A stretch of 53,211 nucleotides of DNA from Rhodanobacter sp. (GCA_030148505.1 JASBTI010000031.1:1-53211), one strand, 5' to 3'. Shown: positions 26,037 to 35,637, numbered from the stretch's first letter. The notes: a model not told the origin generated them from the sequence alone. Made by a program: numbers and translations.

Positions 26037-26809
26037 GTGGAGCCGGCGTCATCGCAGGCAACGAGTAGGGCGCCGGGGAACTTGGACAATGGAATCGACC
26101 CGGGATATGAGCAGGTTCCAACTCTTGAGCAGATGGCACCGTGCGCATGGGGAAAGCGCAGCGCGGAGAACATCCACCGGCTACGGGTCCCGATGGCGTC
26201 GAAGCTCGGTCTTGTGCCGCAGACCATACCAGGCCGGGTGTGGCGGTACGAGGTCGATGCGCGTAGTCGCGAGGTGTGACCTCGCAACCGTCCACTTATG
26301 TGGAGGCGCTTTCCACGATCAACATCGGAGTACCTTGAGGACGGAGGATGGCTCGATGTACGAACGAGCGTTTGCTACCGTGGGCACAGCGCCTTGCGCT
26401 GGCTGGCGGCCGCACCGCTACCGTTATGGGGCGCTTGGTTCATCACCCGACGGGTGCTTGGCTCCACAAGGTTGATAATTACCGGAATGAACAGGCACAG
26501 GCCGGAAAATAGCCGGCGCGACAACGAGCGGTCAGCTGCAGCGCAAGCGCTCTCATATAACGACCACTAACCTCCGAAGGACATTTCATCGTGAGGCAAC
26601 GGGGCCGATGCTCCTGCTGAACGTCGCCCCTAAGCAAGCGCTGTTTGGGCGAGAAGGCTTCGACAAGCGGTGGATACATGCAAAAATGGCGCGTCTGGCG
26701 AGTTTCTGGGATCTACTCGAGGTATCAACAGAATTTGCGGGCATCCTGGCGCATATCTGACCGACGCTCGTACGTGGCTCGCCACGTAATTCAACTGGGT
26801 ACATAGCAA
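26037..26809. other. Gene-poor stretch between porin and trpG
   Basis: About 770 bases with no gene I can support. One frame (26037-26279) stays open for 80 codons without family resemblance, and others are shadows. Near 26554-26562 there is a single ModE half-site (ATATAACG), followed by AAGGA and a GTG that opens only nine codons, which may be the remains of a lost ModE-regulated gene. An 18-bp inverted repeat at 26771-26788 precedes trpG. The irregular composition suggests an old insertion junction. Confidence 0.4.
26771..26788. repeat. Inverted repeat just before trpG
   Basis: TACGTGGC-TC-GCCACGTA, 8-bp perfect arms, 21 bp before the trpG ATG. It could be an operator for trpGDC or part of an insertion scar. 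No T-run follows. Confidence 0.5.
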
Positions 26810-27406
26810 ATGCTGCTGATGATCGACAACTACGACAGCTTTACTTTCAACCTCGTGCAGTACCTCGGTGAACTGGGACAGTCGGTGAAGGTGGTGCGCA
26901 ACGATGCGCTGGACGTGGCGGGTATCCGCGCGCTGCAGCCGTCGCACATCATGATCTCGCCGGGGCCGGGTACGCCGGATGATGCGGGGGTGTCGCTGGC
27001 GGTGCTGGCCGAGTTGTCATGTGATATTCCGGTGTTCGGCGTGTGCCTGGGACATCAGGCGATCGGTCAGGCATTCGGCGGCAAGGTGGTTCGCGCCAAG
27101 CAGATCATGCACGGCAAAACCTCGCCGGTTCGGCATCGAGGACAAGGCGTTTTTGCCGGTCTTCCGGAACCGTTCGAGGCCACGCGCTACCATTCGCTGG
27201 TGGTCGAGCAGTCCTCGCTGCCGGATTGCCTGGAAGTGACCGCCTGGACCGAAAAAGACGACGGCTCGATCGACGAAATCATGGGTTTGCGCCACAAGAC
27301 GTTGCGTGTCGAAGGCGTGCAGTTTCACCCGGAGTCGATCCTGACCCAGCACGGTCACGATCTGTTGCGGAATTTCCTTGGTCTGCCGCTGCAGTTGGCG
27401 GCATGA
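26810..27406 (+). CDS. trpG: Anthranilate synthase component II (glutamine amidotransferase)
   Basis: A 198-residue class I amidotransferase that supplies ammonia to TrpE. The start [18 protein letters not shown] is family-defining. The oxyanion strand [10 protein letters not shown], the nucleophile Cys in [12 protein letters not shown] and the His/Glu pair in VQFHPESI are all present. It overlaps trpD by 4 bp (ATGA) and starts the trpG-trpD-trpC unit. Its partner trpE lies 7.6 kb upstream. Confidence 0.97.
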   Translation: MLLMIDNYDSFTFNLVQYLGELGQSVKVVRNDALDVAGIRALQPSHIMISPGPGTPDDAGVSLAVLAELSCDIPVFGVCLGHQAIGQAFGGKVVRAKQIMHGKTSPVRHRGQGVFAGLPEPFEATRYHSLVVEQSSLPDCLEVTAWTEKDDGSIDEIMGLRHKTLRVEGVQFHPESILTQHGHDLLRNFLGLPLQLAA

Positions 27407-28500
27407 GCGGGAACGCGAACGGCAAAGGCGGCCGTATTCTCGACATTACACCGCAGGAAGCGTTGCAGCGCACGATCGAACATCGCGAGATCTTTCACGA
27501 CGAGATGATCGCGTTGATGCGGCAGATCATGGGCGGCGAGGTGAGTCCGTTGATGACCGCCGCGATCATTACCGGATTGCGGGTAAAGAAAGAGACCATC
27601 GGCGAGATTACCGGCGCGGCGCGGGTGATGCGTGAGCTCTCGGCCAAAGTATCGCTTGCCGGGCCGGAAGTCGCGGATGGCGCCGGCAATGCGCATCTGG
27701 TCGATATCGTGGGCACCGGGGGCGACGGTGCGTCGACCTTCAATATTTCCACCGCTTCGATGTTTGTCGCGGCGGCGGCGGGTGCCCGGGTCGCCAAGCA
27801 CGGCGGGCGTAGCGTATCGTCGAAGTCGGGCAGCGCGGACGTACTGGAGTCGCTGGGGGCGTCGATCGCGCTGACGCCGGAACACGTCGCGCAGTGTATG
27901 GCCGAGACCGATATCGGCTTTATGTTCGCACCGAACCATCATCCAGCCATGAAGGTCGTGGCGCCGGTACGCAGGGAGATGGGTGTGCGCACCCTGTTCA
28001 ACATCCTCGGGCCGTTGACCAATCCCGCCAATGCACCGAACATCCTGATGGGCGTGTTCCATCCCGATCTCGTCGGTATCCAGATTCGCGTGCTACAGGC
28101 GCTTGGTGCGGAGCATGCACTGGTGGTCTGGGGACGCGACGGTATGGACGAAATTTCGTTGGGAGCGGCGACGCTGGTCGGTGAGCTGCGACACGGGGTG
28201 GTACGCGAATACGAGATCGAACCGGAGGACTTTGGGCTGGCGATGGCATCCAGTCGCAATTTGCGGGTGGAGAACGCCGAGGAATCGAAGACGATGTTGC
28301 TGGAGGTGCTGGAGGGGCGTCGGGGCATACCGCAGGATATCGTCTGCCTGAACGCGGGTGCGGCGCTCTATGCGGCCAATGTGGTCGACTCGATCGACGA
28401 TGGCATCGAGCGCGCCCGGCAAGCGATTGCCAGTGGTGCCGCTCATGCGAAAATGCAGGCGTTTGTGGCCGCCACGCAGCGGCTGGCCGCGAAGCCATAA
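27403..28500 (+). CDS. trpD: Anthranilate phosphoribosyltransferase
   Basis: A 365-residue TrpD that transfers phosphoribose from PRPP to anthranilate. Key motifs: [20 protein letters not shown] (PRPP site), [21 protein letters not shown], the anthranilate loop [31 protein letters not shown], and GMDEIS. ATG 27403 overlaps the trpG stop; the longer frame is inside trpG. A 14-residue glycine/asparagine-rich N-terminal extension ([10 protein letters not shown]) precedes the usual start. trpC follows after 91 bp. Confidence 0.96.
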   Translation: MSGNANGKGGRILDITPQEALQRTIEHREIFHDEMIALMRQIMGGEVSPLMTAAIITGLRVKKETIGEITGAARVMRELSAKVSLAGPEVADGAGNAHLVDIVGTGGDGASTFNISTASMFVAAAAGARVAKHGGRSVSSKSGSADVLESLGASIALTPEHVAQCMAETDIGFMFAPNHHPAMKVVAPVRREMGVRTLFNILGPLTNPANAPNILMGVFHPDLVGIQIRVLQALGAEHALVVWGRDGMDEISLGAATLVGELRHGVVREYEIEPEDFGLAMASSRNLRVENAEESKTMLLEVLEGRRGIPQDIVCLNAGAALYAANVVDSIDDGIERARQAIASGAAHAKMQAFVAATQRLAAKP

Positions 28501-28591
28501 CGTGTCGGTGCGCGACAGCTTGCAAGACAGTACGCTGCGACCATTGCCATGGTGCATTTCGGTGTACCCCCACCCCTTCCAGTGAGATGCC

Positions 28592-29386
28592 ATGACTGAC
28601 ATCCTCAATCGCATACTTGCCCGCAAGGCCGAGGAGGTCGCCGAGCGTCAGGCACGCCTGCCACTGGCCGAACTTTCGGCGCGAATCGCCACGCTACCGG
28701 AGACCCGCGGTTTCGCCGCCGCGATCGAGGAGAAAATCGCCGCCGGCCTGCCTGCAGTGATTGCCGAGGTCAAGAAGGCCAGCCCCAGCAAAGGGGTTAT
28801 CCGGGCGGACTTTGATCCAGCGGCGATCGCCCGCAGTTACGAAGAGGCGGGTGCTGCCTGTCTCTCAGTATTGACCGACAGCGATTTTTTTCAGGGTAGC
28901 GAGGCCTTTCTCCGGCAGGCACGTTCGGCGTGCTCATTGCCGCTGTTGCGCAAGGACTTCATCATTGACCCCTATCAGGTGCATGAGGCGCGAGCGATCG
29001 GTGCCGATTGTATCCTGCTGATCGTCGCGGCGCTGGAGGATGATGTGTTGCTGCAACTCGCGCTGCTCGCGGCCGAGCTCGATCTCGATGTGCTGTGCGA
29101 GGTACATAACGAGGAGGAGCTGGAGCGTGCGCTCGCGCTGCCGGTGCCGCTGATTGGCGTGAACAACCGCAATCTGCGCAATTTCGAGACCTCGTTGGAA
29201 ACCTCGCTGGCATTGCAGGAGTTGATCGAGTACGACCGTGTACTGGTGGCCGAATCCGGCATCCACACACCCGAGGATGTCATGCGTTTGCGGGAGGGCG
29301 GCATTCAGGCCTTTCTGGTCGGCGAGGCATTCATGCGTGCCAAGGATCCGGGAAGCGAACTACGGCGGTTGTTTACCACCTTGTGA
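28592..29386 (+). CDS. trpC: Indole-3-glycerol phosphate synthase
   Basis: A 264-residue TIM-barrel enzyme that closes the indole ring from CdRP. Motifs: [13 protein letters not shown] at the N-terminus, [14 protein letters not shown] (catalytic Lys), [46 protein letters not shown] and [10 protein letters not shown]. It is monofunctional, without the TrpF part found in enterics. The stop overlaps the next gene (GTGA), so the HAD gene is coupled to the trp unit. Confidence 0.97.
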   Translation: MTDILNRILARKAEEVAERQARLPLAELSARIATLPETRGFAAAIEEKIAAGLPAVIAEVKKASPSKGVIRADFDPAAIARSYEEAGAACLSVLTDSDFFQGSEAFLRQARSACSLPLLRKDFIIDPYQVHEARAIGADCILLIVAALEDDVLLQLALLAAELDLDVLCEVHNEEELERALALPVPLIGVNNRNLRNFETSLETSLALQELIEYDRVLVAESGIHTPEDVMRLREGGIQAFLVGEAFMRAKDPGSELRRLFTTL

Positions 29387-30102
29387 GCGACCTGACCGAG
29401 GCAGAGGCTAGGATGGTCTTAAGCGATCAGACGGTGTCCGCAGACGATGCTGCTTCGCCGCGTATCGTGCTGTTCGATTTCGATGGCGTGCTGATCCATG
29501 GCGATGCCTTCAATCTGTTTCTTCGCTCGCGCTACCGACGTGCACCGTGGCGTTTTGCGCTGGCTGCGATGTGTCTGCCGCTGTGGTTGCTGCTGCGGCC
29601 GTTCTCGTCGCGACTGGCCGGCCTGGTGCTGGTGCGGGTAGCGCTGGTGGGCGTGAGCGAACGACGTTATCGGGAAGCTGCAAGCGATTTCGCGGCGTTG
29701 CTGGCGCGGCGACCGCGGCAATTCTGCCGTGACGGTCTGCAAGCCTTGCGGCGACATCAGTCAGCCGGGGACCGTGTGATCGTGGTGACGGGCTGCGAGG
29801 ACGTGCTGGTGACTGGCATCCTGCAGCAGCTTGGCTTGACCGGCCTTGAGGTGCTGGCATCGCAGCTGTCTTCGGGTGGACTGGGCATGCGTCTGCGCTG
29901 GCACAATGTCGGTGTACGCAAGATTCGACGGCTGGCGCGACATGGCGTGAGCCAGTGGAGCAGAGCGTATACCGACTCCTTGCAGGACGTGCCGATGCTC
30001 AAGCCCGCAGCGCAAGCGGTACTGGTCAATGGCACCCCGAAACTGTGCAAAAAGCTTGAAAAGGCGCTGGGAAGAGCGATTACCCGGGTAGAGTGGTACT
30101 GA
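29383..30102 (+). CDS. HAD-superfamily (IB-like) phosphatase coupled to trpC
   Basis: A 239-residue HAD hydrolase. Motif I is [12 protein letters not shown] (nucleophile and acid Asp about residues 32-34), motif [11 protein letters not shown], and motif III/IV K-I-R...[11 protein letters not shown] hydrophobic cap stretch ([16 protein letters not shown]) may touch the membrane, as in HAD-IB family members resembling SerB. The GTG start overlaps the trpC stop by 4 bp. Substrate unknown; a link to tryptophan synthesis is not implied by sequence, only by position. Confidence 0.8.
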   Translation: MSDLTEAEARMVLSDQTVSADDAASPRIVLFDFDGVLIHGDAFNLFLRSRYRRAPWRFALAAMCLPLWLLLRPFSSRLAGLVLVRVALVGVSERRYREAASDFAALLARRPRQFCRDGLQALRRHQSAGDRVIVVTGCEDVLVTGILQQLGLTGLEVLASQLSSGGLGMRLRWHNVGVRKIRRLARHGVSQWSRAYTDSLQDVPMLKPAAQAVLVNGTPKLCKKLEKALGRAITRVEWY

Positions 30103-30254
30103 GCATGTGGGGCGGTGGCAACTCGGTACCGCCGGCCGTCGCGCAATGGTAAGAGGTCTCAGAACGGCGTCCGTGGCCTGCCGCGGTTATCATACGGGGG
30201 GTCATCCCACTGGCGTACCCATGCTTCTCACCCGAACTGCTGCCCGGCGGCCGC

Positions 30255-30758
30255 TTGAACCTTCCAGTGATCACTAACGTCGTGCCTTTTGAACCGGCGT
30301 TGCGTGATCATTTCTATCGTCTGAACGCCGCTTGGTTGAAACGCTATTTCGTGATCGAGCCAATCGACGAACAGGTATTGCGCGCCCCCGAAGATCAGGT
30401 GCTGGCGCGAGGCGGGGCGATCTTCTTTGCCTTGGTCGGGGATGAGGTCGTCGGTACCTGTGCCTTACTGCAGGAGTCGGCGGGTCGTTTCGAACTGTCC
30501 AAGATGGCCGTGGACGAAGCATTCCAGGGGCTGGGTATCGGTCGCCGGCTGCTGGATGCGGCGATTGCCGAATTCCGGCGCCGCGACGGTGGAACGCTGT
30601 TCCTCGAATCCAGCCGTCGCCTTGCCACCGCGTTGCACATGTACCAGCGGGCGGGTTTTGTATTGCAGCCGGCGATTCGTAGCGGATCGCACTACGCGAG
30701 AGCGGATGTCTACATGGTCTTTGCACCCGATCAGGCGTGCGCCCCCGGCGCCGACTAA
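30255..30758 (+). CDS. GNAT-family N-acetyltransferase
   Basis: A protein of about 167 residues with the GNAT acetyl-CoA fold. The pyrophosphate loop is LSKMAVDEAFQGLGIGRRLLDAAI (Q-x-x-G-x-G/A) near residue 85, and the later motif FLESSRRLATALHMYQRAGF is typical. The substrate cannot be told. The TTG at 30255 opens the frame, but a GTG 4 or 9 codons later is possible because no start has a clear ribosome-binding site. Its stop overlaps the 3' end of the convergent clp gene by 4 bp. Confidence 0.82.
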   Translation: MNLPVITNVVPFEPALRDHFYRLNAAWLKRYFVIEPIDEQVLRAPEDQVLARGGAIFFALVGDEVVGTCALLQESAGRFELSKMAVDEAFQGLGIGRRLLDAAIAEFRRRDGGTLFLESSRRLATALHMYQRAGFVLQPAIRSGSHYARADVYMVFAPDQACAPGAD

Positions 30759-31453
30759 CGGGTACCCAGTATCACGATGGTCTTGCCCGATACGTTGATC
30801 ATGCCTTGCTCTTCAAGCTGCTTGAGCACACGTCCGACCATCTCGCGCGAACACCCCACGATACGGCTCACTTCCTGCCGCGAAATGCGGATCTGGGTAC
30901 CGTCCGGATGCGTCATCGCGTCGGGTTCCTGGCACAGGTCGAGCAAGGTGCGGGAGATGCGGTTGGTGACATCCATGAAGGCCATCCGGCTGACCTGGCG
31001 CGAGGTCCGCAGCAGACGATTGGTGAGTTGGGACCCGATGGCGAACAGGATCTTTGGACATTCTTCGCGTAGCGAACCCTCCATCAGCTGGAACAGCCGT
31101 TCGTAGCTGATCTCGGCCATTTCACAGGGTGTGCGGGTGCGTACCATCGATTCGCGCTGCGCCTGTTCCACGAACAGACCCATCTCGCCGATGAATTGGC
31201 CTCGGCTGATATAGGCAAGGATCAGCTCGCGCCCTTGCTCGTCTTCGGTGCATACGGCCAGCGAGCCTTCGACCACGTAATACAGGGTATTGGCCGGGTC
31301 GCCGGGTCGGATGATGGCGGTCTTTCCCGGGTAGCGCCGTCGATGACAAAGGGCGAGAAAGCGCTCCATTGAGGCAGGATCTGGCGCGAACCCAAGAGGT
31401 GCCTGGGAACGTTCGAAGGCCTGTTGTAGCTGATATTTGAGGGGCTGGGCCAC
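30755..31453 (-). CDS. clp: Clp, CRP-like global regulator
   Basis: A 232-residue CRP-family protein: cyclic-nucleotide-binding beta roll (PGDPANTLYYVVEGSLAV, FIGEMGLF, residues 45-115), a long dimer helix and the winged helix ISRQEVSRIVGCSREMVGRVLKQLEEQGMI (residues ~190-220). The sequence follows the Xanthomonas Clp pattern (MRTRT-type phosphate cassette RESMVRTRTPCEM), in which DNA binding is inhibited by c-di-GMP rather than activated by cAMP. The GTG start has AGGAG 5-6 bases upstream. It is divergent from speD; a 32-bp palindrome lies 35 bp before its start. Confidence 0.93.
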   Translation of the reverse strand: MAQPLKYQLQQAFERSQAPLGFAPDPASMERFLALCHRRRYPGKTAIIRPGDPANTLYYVVEGSLAVCTEDEQGRELILAYISRGQFIGEMGLFVEQAQRESMVRTRTPCEMAEISYERLFQLMEGSLREECPKILFAIGSQLTNRLLRTSRQVSRMAFMDVTNRISRTLLDLCQEPDAMTHPDGTQIRISRQEVSRIVGCSREMVGRVLKQLEEQGMINVSGKTIVILGTR

Positions 31454-31487
31454 GATGACTCCTGAGCTGGCGGATTACCACGGTGAT

Positions 31488-31519
31488 CATGCTGTGTTCA
31501 CCTCACTGAACACAGCATG
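31488..31519. promoter_or_regulatory. 32-bp perfect palindrome in the clp-speD intergenic region
   Basis: Two 13-base arms (CATGCTGTGTTCA / TGAACACAGCATG) separated by CCTCAC are perfectly complementary. The TGTTCA-N6-TGAACA core has the spacing of a CRP/Clp site, though with TGTTC in place of TGTGA. Its place between the divergent clp and speD genes suggests an operator, possibly autoregulatory. Confidence 0.7.
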
Positions 31520-31741
31520 CCAAGCATTATGGCAAACCTGAGGGACGATCATAGGTTTTGCGTACGCCGGTTCTGTTTTGGAAATTTTTACCGCATAATT
31601 CGCGGTCTTGCGGCGGACAGGGTTGCCACGTCTGCCGTCCACAAGGGTCGCGAAAGCCTGTGGCTGCGCACCGTACACACAGCGGGGACTCTTGTCGCTA
31701 ACCCGCCTCTACAGCTGGCCGGAATGGCCATGGAGAGCCTC

Positions 31742-32527
31742 GTGGTGAAACCACTCCCTCGTTTGCGTCTGCAGGGTTTCAACAACCTGACCAAGGCCCT
31801 GAGCTTCAACATCTATGACATCTGCTATGCGGTGTCGGAAGAGCAGCGCGGTCGCTACATTGAATACATCGACGAACAATACGATGCCGATCGTCTGACC
31901 CAGATCCTTACCGACGTGGCAGATATCATCGGCGCCAACATCCTGAACATTGCCCGCCAGGATTACGATCCGCAGGGAGCCTCGGTCACGATCCTCATTT
32001 CGGAGGAGCCGGTACTGCAGAAGCTCGGTCGTGACACCATCTCCGGTGCCGTGGTGGCGCACATGGACAAGAGTCACATCACCGTGCATACGTATCCGGA
32101 GACGCATCCGCACAACGGTATCGCCACGTTCCGTGCGGATATCGATGTGGCCACCTGCGGCGTGATCTCACCGCTGAAGGCGCTGAATTACCTGATCGAC
32201 AGTTTCGAGTCGGACATCGTGGTGTGTGATTACCGGGTGCGCGGATTCACCCGCGACGTGAAGGGCAAGAAGCACTTTATTGACCACAAGATCAACTCGG
32301 TGCAGGACTACCTGGCACGGCATATTCGTCAGAAATATGAAATGTTCGACGTCAACGTGTATCAGGAAAACATGTTCCACACCAAGATGCACATCAAGGA
32401 CTTCGATCTCGACACTTACCTGTTCGAGTCACATGCCGACGACCTCTCGTTCAAGGAGCGCCAGCGAATCGAGTCACTGTTGCGACGCGAGATCGAGGAG
32501 CTGTTCCACGGTCGCAACCTGATGTGA
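31742..32527 (+). CDS. speD: S-adenosylmethionine decarboxylase proenzyme
   Basis: A 261-residue SpeD of the longer bacterial class. It self-cleaves at the Lys-Ser bond in [14 protein letters not shown] to form the pyruvoyl group and supplies decarboxylated SAM for spermidine. DATCG-type motif [18 protein letters not shown] and the end [13 protein letters not shown] agree with close homologues. I chose GTG 31742 ([10 protein letters not shown]) because GGAGA lies 5 bases before it and homologues begin there; ATG 31724 in the same frame is the alternative. A terminator follows its stop at once. Confidence 0.94.
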   Translation: MVKPLPRLRLQGFNNLTKALSFNIYDICYAVSEEQRGRYIEYIDEQYDADRLTQILTDVADIIGANILNIARQDYDPQGASVTILISEEPVLQKLGRDTISGAVVAHMDKSHITVHTYPETHPHNGIATFRADIDVATCGVISPLKALNYLIDSFESDIVVCDYRVRGFTRDVKGKKHFIDHKINSVQDYLARHIRQKYEMFDVNVYQENMFHTKMHIKDFDLDTYLFESHADDLSFKERQRIESLLRREIEELFHGRNLM

Positions 32528-32559
32528 CAAAAAATCTGCCGGAAGGCCGGTGTTTTGTC
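32526..32559 (+). terminator. Terminator of speD
   Basis: An outer pair GACAAAA / TTTTGTC encloses a CCGG-AAGG-CCGG stem, giving a hairpin with a T-rich 3' flank that begins at the speD stop codon. Confidence 0.6.
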
Positions 32560-32570
32560 GCCCGGATTGG

Positions 32571-32626
32571 GTAGGAGCGCACCCTGTGCGCGATGCTGTT
32601 GCTTCGCGCACCGGCCGTGCCTCTAC
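32571..32626. repeat. Degraded REP palindrome at the coq7 3' end
   Basis: The left arm is identical to the perfect REP at 12646 (GTAGGAGCGCACCCTGTGCGCGA), while the right arm (32604-32626) has several changes. The right arm overlaps the coq7 stop codon by 4 bases. Only two copies of this repeat are in the window. Confidence 0.8.
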
Positions 32627-33282
32627 AAGCGGTATGCCACGATCTTCATCACCGCCGAGCTGAAATGCATCAGGGCGGGCAGTGGAAACGGCAGGTCGAT
32701 GCCGCCGCGCTGTTGCGCGGCGTGGGCATGGCGGATTTCATCGGTCTGCATTTGCGCCAAGATGGCGTGGGAGCGTTGGTCCTGGCCCGGCAGCTTTTGC
32801 AGGTGCTCGGCCAGATGCGCTTCGACCTGATGCTCGGTTTCCACCACGAAACCCAAGCTGACCGGATCACCGGCCATGGCCGCCGCGGCGCCGATGGCAT
32901 AGCTTCCCAGGTACCACAGCGGATTGAGCCAGCTCGGCCGGCTGCCCAGTTGCTGCAGGCGTTGCGCACACCAGCCCAGATGATCGGTTTCCTCGGTGGC
33001 CGCGTGCAGCAAGTGCGCGCGGTTGTCAGCATCGCGGGCCAGTGCGGCCTGCCCGAGATAGAGCGCTTGCGCGCACACTTCGCCGGTATGGTTGATCCTC
33101 ATCAGGCCGGCGGCATGGCGGCGCTGCGCCTGATCCATGTCGGCCTCGGCAATCGCCGTCGCCGGTGAGGGACGGCTCGTTGCAGGCACGCCGGCGATGG
33201 CTTCCAGCGCCCGCTCGCCGTGCGCCAGCAGGCGATCGAGGCGGGTCAGTGTGCGGACAGCTTCTGGCATTCCAGTCTCCAT
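32623..33282 (-). CDS. coq7: Demethoxyubiquinone hydroxylase Coq7
   Basis: A 219-residue diiron monooxygenase for the C6 hydroxylation in ubiquinone synthesis. Diiron ligands are visible: RINHTGEVCAQALYLGQ (Glu), ATEETDHLGW (E-x-x-H), VVETEHQVEAHL (Glu) and MQTDEIRHA (E-x-x-H). The proline/alanine-rich first 45 residues are variable. It lies 7 bp downstream of the GlcF-like gene on the same strand. Its last codons lie against a REP element. Confidence 0.95.
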   Translation of the reverse strand: METGMPEAVRTLTRLDRLLAHGERALEAIAGVPATSRPSPATAIAEADMDQAQRRHAAGLMRINHTGEVCAQALYLGQAALARDADNRAHLLHAATEETDHLGWCAQRLQQLGSRPSWLNPLWYLGSYAIGAAAAMAGDPVSLGFVVETEHQVEAHLAEHLQKLPGQDQRSHAILAQMQTDEIRHAHAAQQRGGIDLPFPLPALMHFSSAVMKIVAYRL

Positions 33283-33289
33283 GGCGCGC

Positions 33290-34507
33290 TCAATGGGGTG
33301 GTTCGAGCTGCTGGGCTAGCAGCGTCAGTGGGTGCTGATGCGCGCACTCCAGGCTCAGCTCGCCGAGGCCGGCAGCCAAGTGCAGGCGGCAACCGATATT
33401 GGACGACAGCAATACGCTGGTTTTCAAGCTGGCGACTTGCTGCAGCGTCTGATCCCGCAATCGTGCGGCGCGCTCGGGGTATTCCAGCAGATGGCTGCCT
33501 GCGGCACCGCAACAATGCGGCGGTCGCGGCAATACGCTCAGCTGAAGTTCGGGAATGTGACCCAGCAAACGCAGTAAGGCGGCATCACTGCGGGTGACAT
33601 TGATCTGCGTGCAAGGAAGATGCACGGCCACTCGCCGTGCCAGTGGGCGAAAACGCAATACCTCAACATGGGCGGCCAGCAACTCCACCGGATCGCTCAC
33701 ACGGACCCCGGGCAATGCCCGTCTCAGCGTACCGACGCAGCCTGGGGTAACCGAGAGCAGTTGTGTGGCGCCACTGGCCTGCCAGACCTGTCGGACCTGG
33801 TCCGCGGCGTGGGTGGCCGCTGCAATGGCTCCGCCGTGCAGATCGAGCGCACCACAACAGAATGCCGGCAGCACGCTGACCTGGAATCCGGCGGCTTCCA
33901 GCAAGGTGACGGCCGCACGTTGCGCTTCGGCGTCGTCGATACTGGCGATGCACCCCGGAAACAGCGCCAGCGGCGCGTTCTCCACTCGAGGCCTGCTGGT
34001 CTGGACCGGTGCGGCAGGGGCCGTCGCGGGCAGGCTGAGCAGGGCGGCACGCCACGGTGAGGCCGGCGGAAGCCGTCGCGCCAGGCGATTCTTCCAGCGT
34101 GGCAAGCCAAGCCAGCCGGCGATCCGGCGTAGTGCGCGCATCCGTGCGGGCCGCTTTGCCAGGCTCAACAGGTGCTGTGGGCGCCGCGGTGCCGGCCCAA
34201 GCAGGGAACGGGTTTCGACCAGCAACTCCGCGTAGCGGACGTCGGCCGGACAGACAGCCTCGCAGTTCAGACACCCCAGGCAGTGATCCAGGTGCAGGCG
34301 CAACGCCGGACCCGCTTCCACCTGGCCTCGCGCCAGTGCCGCCGCAATCGCGATGCGTCCGCGCGGCGACTCCGCTTCATTGCCGTCCAGCGCATAAGTC
34401 GGACATACCGGCAGGCACAACCCGCACTGCACGCATTGATCGGCGAGTTCGGCAAGGCGACCGGTTGCGGGGAGTTCCTGGGACTTTTCAAGCAGCATGT
34501 CAGTCAT
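33290..34507 (-). CDS. GlcF-like (Fe-S)-binding oxidoreductase subunit
   Basis: A 405-residue protein with two 4Fe-4S ferredoxin clusters (CVQCGLCLPVCP and CLGCLNCEAVCPAD) and two CCG domains typical of GlcF/LutA/heterodisulfide-reductase-like subunits (GCIASIDDAEA, CCGALDLHGG, LPRPPHCCGAAGS). GlcF carries electrons from GlcD during glycolate oxidation; no glcD or glcE is in the window, so the partner must be encoded elsewhere. It could serve another 2-hydroxyacid dehydrogenase. ATG 34507 or the internal ATG 34498 can start it. coq7 follows closely. Confidence 0.85.
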   Translation of the reverse strand: MTDMLLEKSQELPATGRLAELADQCVQCGLCLPVCPTYALDGNEAESPRGRIAIAAALARGQVEAGPALRLHLDHCLGCLNCEAVCPADVRYAELLVETRSLLGPAPRRPQHLLSLAKRPARMRALRRIAGWLGLPRWKNRLARRLPPASPWRAALLSLPATAPAAPVQTSRPRVENAPLALFPGCIASIDDAEAQRAAVTLLEAAGFQVSVLPAFCCGALDLHGGAIAAATHAADQVRQVWQASGATQLLSVTPGCVGTLRRALPGVRVSDPVELLAAHVEVLRFRPLARRVAVHLPCTQINVTRSDAALLRLLGHIPELQLSVLPRPPHCCGAAGSHLLEYPERAARLRDQTLQQVASLKTSVLLSSNIGCRLHLAAGLGELSLECAHQHPLTLLAQQLEPPH

Positions 34508-34545
34508 GCTATCATTGCCAACTCACAGCCCGCCGGTCGGCAGGC

Positions 34546-34575
34546 TTGCGCCACGGGTGGCAGCTCCGCTATCAT
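34546..34575 (+). promoter_or_regulatory. Possible promoter of rplM-rpsI
   Basis: TTGCGC and TATCAT spaced by 18 bp, with the expected transcription start about 55 bp before rplM. A CCGCC-TGAC-GGCGG hairpin (34606-34619) lies in the leader; rplM leaders in other gammaproteobacteria bind L13, but this one is not a recognised match. Confidence 0.4.
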
Positions 34576-34637
34576 CTCGCGCCTTTGATCCACCGATGAT
34601 GCGTACCGCCTGACGGCGGCAGAACAGGTATTCTGAA

Positions 34638-35066
34638 ATGAAAACGTTTAGCGCCAATGCAGACAACGTCAAGCGCGACTGGTTCGTGGTCGACGCCACG
34701 AACAAGACGCTCGGTCGCCTGTCGACCGAGATCGCTCGTCGTCTGCGCGGCAAGCACAAGCCGGAATACACCCCCCATTGCGACACTGGCGATTATATCG
34801 TGGTGATCAACGCGGGTAAGGTGGCCGTTACCGGAGCCAAGCTGGACGACAAGAAGTACCATCGTTTCACCGGTTACGTCGGCAACCTGAAGACCACCAG
34901 CCTGAAGGACTTGCTGGCAAGCTATCCGGAGCGCGTGATCGAGATCGCCGTGAAGGGCATGCTGCCGAAGAATCCGCTGGGCCGCGAAATGTATCGCAAG
35001 CTCAAGGTCTATGGTGGTGCCGAACATCCGCATACCGCACAGCAGCCTCAGGCGCTGGAACTCTAA
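34638..35066 (+). CDS. rplM: 50S ribosomal protein L13
   Basis: A 142-residue L13 with the usual [20 protein letters not shown] start, [25 protein letters not shown] and the [19 protein letters not shown] end. It assembles early into the large subunit. It forms the conserved rplM-rpsI operon with a 9-bp gap to rpsI. Confidence 0.98.
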   Translation: MKTFSANADNVKRDWFVVDATNKTLGRLSTEIARRLRGKHKPEYTPHCDTGDYIVVINAGKVAVTGAKLDDKKYHRFTGYVGNLKTTSLKDLLASYPERVIEIAVKGMLPKNPLGREMYRKLKVYGGAEHPHTAQQPQALEL

Positions 35067-35075
35067 GGAATCAGC

Positions 35076-35468
35076 ATGACGATCCAGCAGAATTACGGCA
35101 CTGGCCGCCGCAAGACTTCCGCCGCCCGCGTGTTCCTGCGCAAGGGCAAGGGCGACATCGTGGTCAATGGCAAGTCGCTTGAGCAGTTTTTCGGTCGCGA
35201 GACTTCGTGCATGATCGTGCGCCAGCCGCTCGAGCTTACCGAGAACACCGACAAGTTCGACATCATGGTGACGGTCGCCGGCGGTGGTATCACCGGCCAG
35301 GCCGGCGCGATCCGCCTGGGGATCGCCCGCGCTCTGATCGAATACGATGAAGCGTTGAAGTCGCCGTTGCGCAAAGCCGGTTTCGTCACTCGCGATGCTC
35401 GCGAAGTCGAGCGCAAGAAGGTCGGCTTGCACAAGGCACGTCGCGCCACGCAGTTCTCGAAGCGCTAA
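35076..35468 (+). CDS. rpsI: 30S ribosomal protein S9
   Basis: A 130-residue S9: [15 protein letters not shown] near the start, [19 protein letters not shown] in the middle and the basic tail [10 protein letters not shown] that reaches the P-site tRNA. It lies 9 bp after rplM. AAGGA precedes the ATG. Confidence 0.98.
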   Translation: MTIQQNYGTGRRKTSAARVFLRKGKGDIVVNGKSLEQFFGRETSCMIVRQPLELTENTDKFDIMVTVAGGGITGQAGAIRLGIARALIEYDEALKSPLRKAGFVTRDAREVERKKVGLHKARRATQFSKR

Positions 35469-35532
35469 GCCCCGGTTTAGCCGCCTCACGACTCGGTGCT
35501 GCACGGTCAGAGTGCGCCGCGTCACTTGTTTT

Positions 35533-35606
35533 AGGGAGATCGTCTAACGGTAGGACCACAGCCTCTGACGCTGTTTATCTAGGTTCGAATCCTAGTCTCC
35601 CTGCCA
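35533..35606 (+). tRNA. tRNA-Gln (anticodon CUG)
   Basis: A complete 74-base cloverleaf: 7-bp acceptor stem AGGGAGA/TCTCCCT with discriminator G and encoded CCA, D arm GTC/GAC, anticodon arm ACAGC-CTCTGAC-GCTGT giving anticodon CTG, and T arm CTAGG-TTCGAAT-CCTAG. It follows rpsI by 64 bp and is followed at once by a terminator. Confidence 0.95.
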
Positions 35607-35610
35607 AAAC

Positions 35611-35637
35611 AAACCCCGCCTCGGCGGGGTTTTTTTT
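35611..35637 (+). terminator. Terminator of tRNA-Gln / rplM-rpsI
   Basis: CCCCGC-CTCG-GCGGGG stem followed by eight T residues, starting 5 bp after the tRNA CCA end. A textbook intrinsic terminator. Confidence 0.93.

Noticed and set aside
26539..26562. Full ModE box before trpG
   Set aside because: Only the right half matches; the position of the left half (26539-26547) does not fit the consensus.
26037..26570. Frames of 80-176 codons after the porin
   Set aside because: Different frames overlap, none resembles a known protein, and composition is like non-coding spacer.
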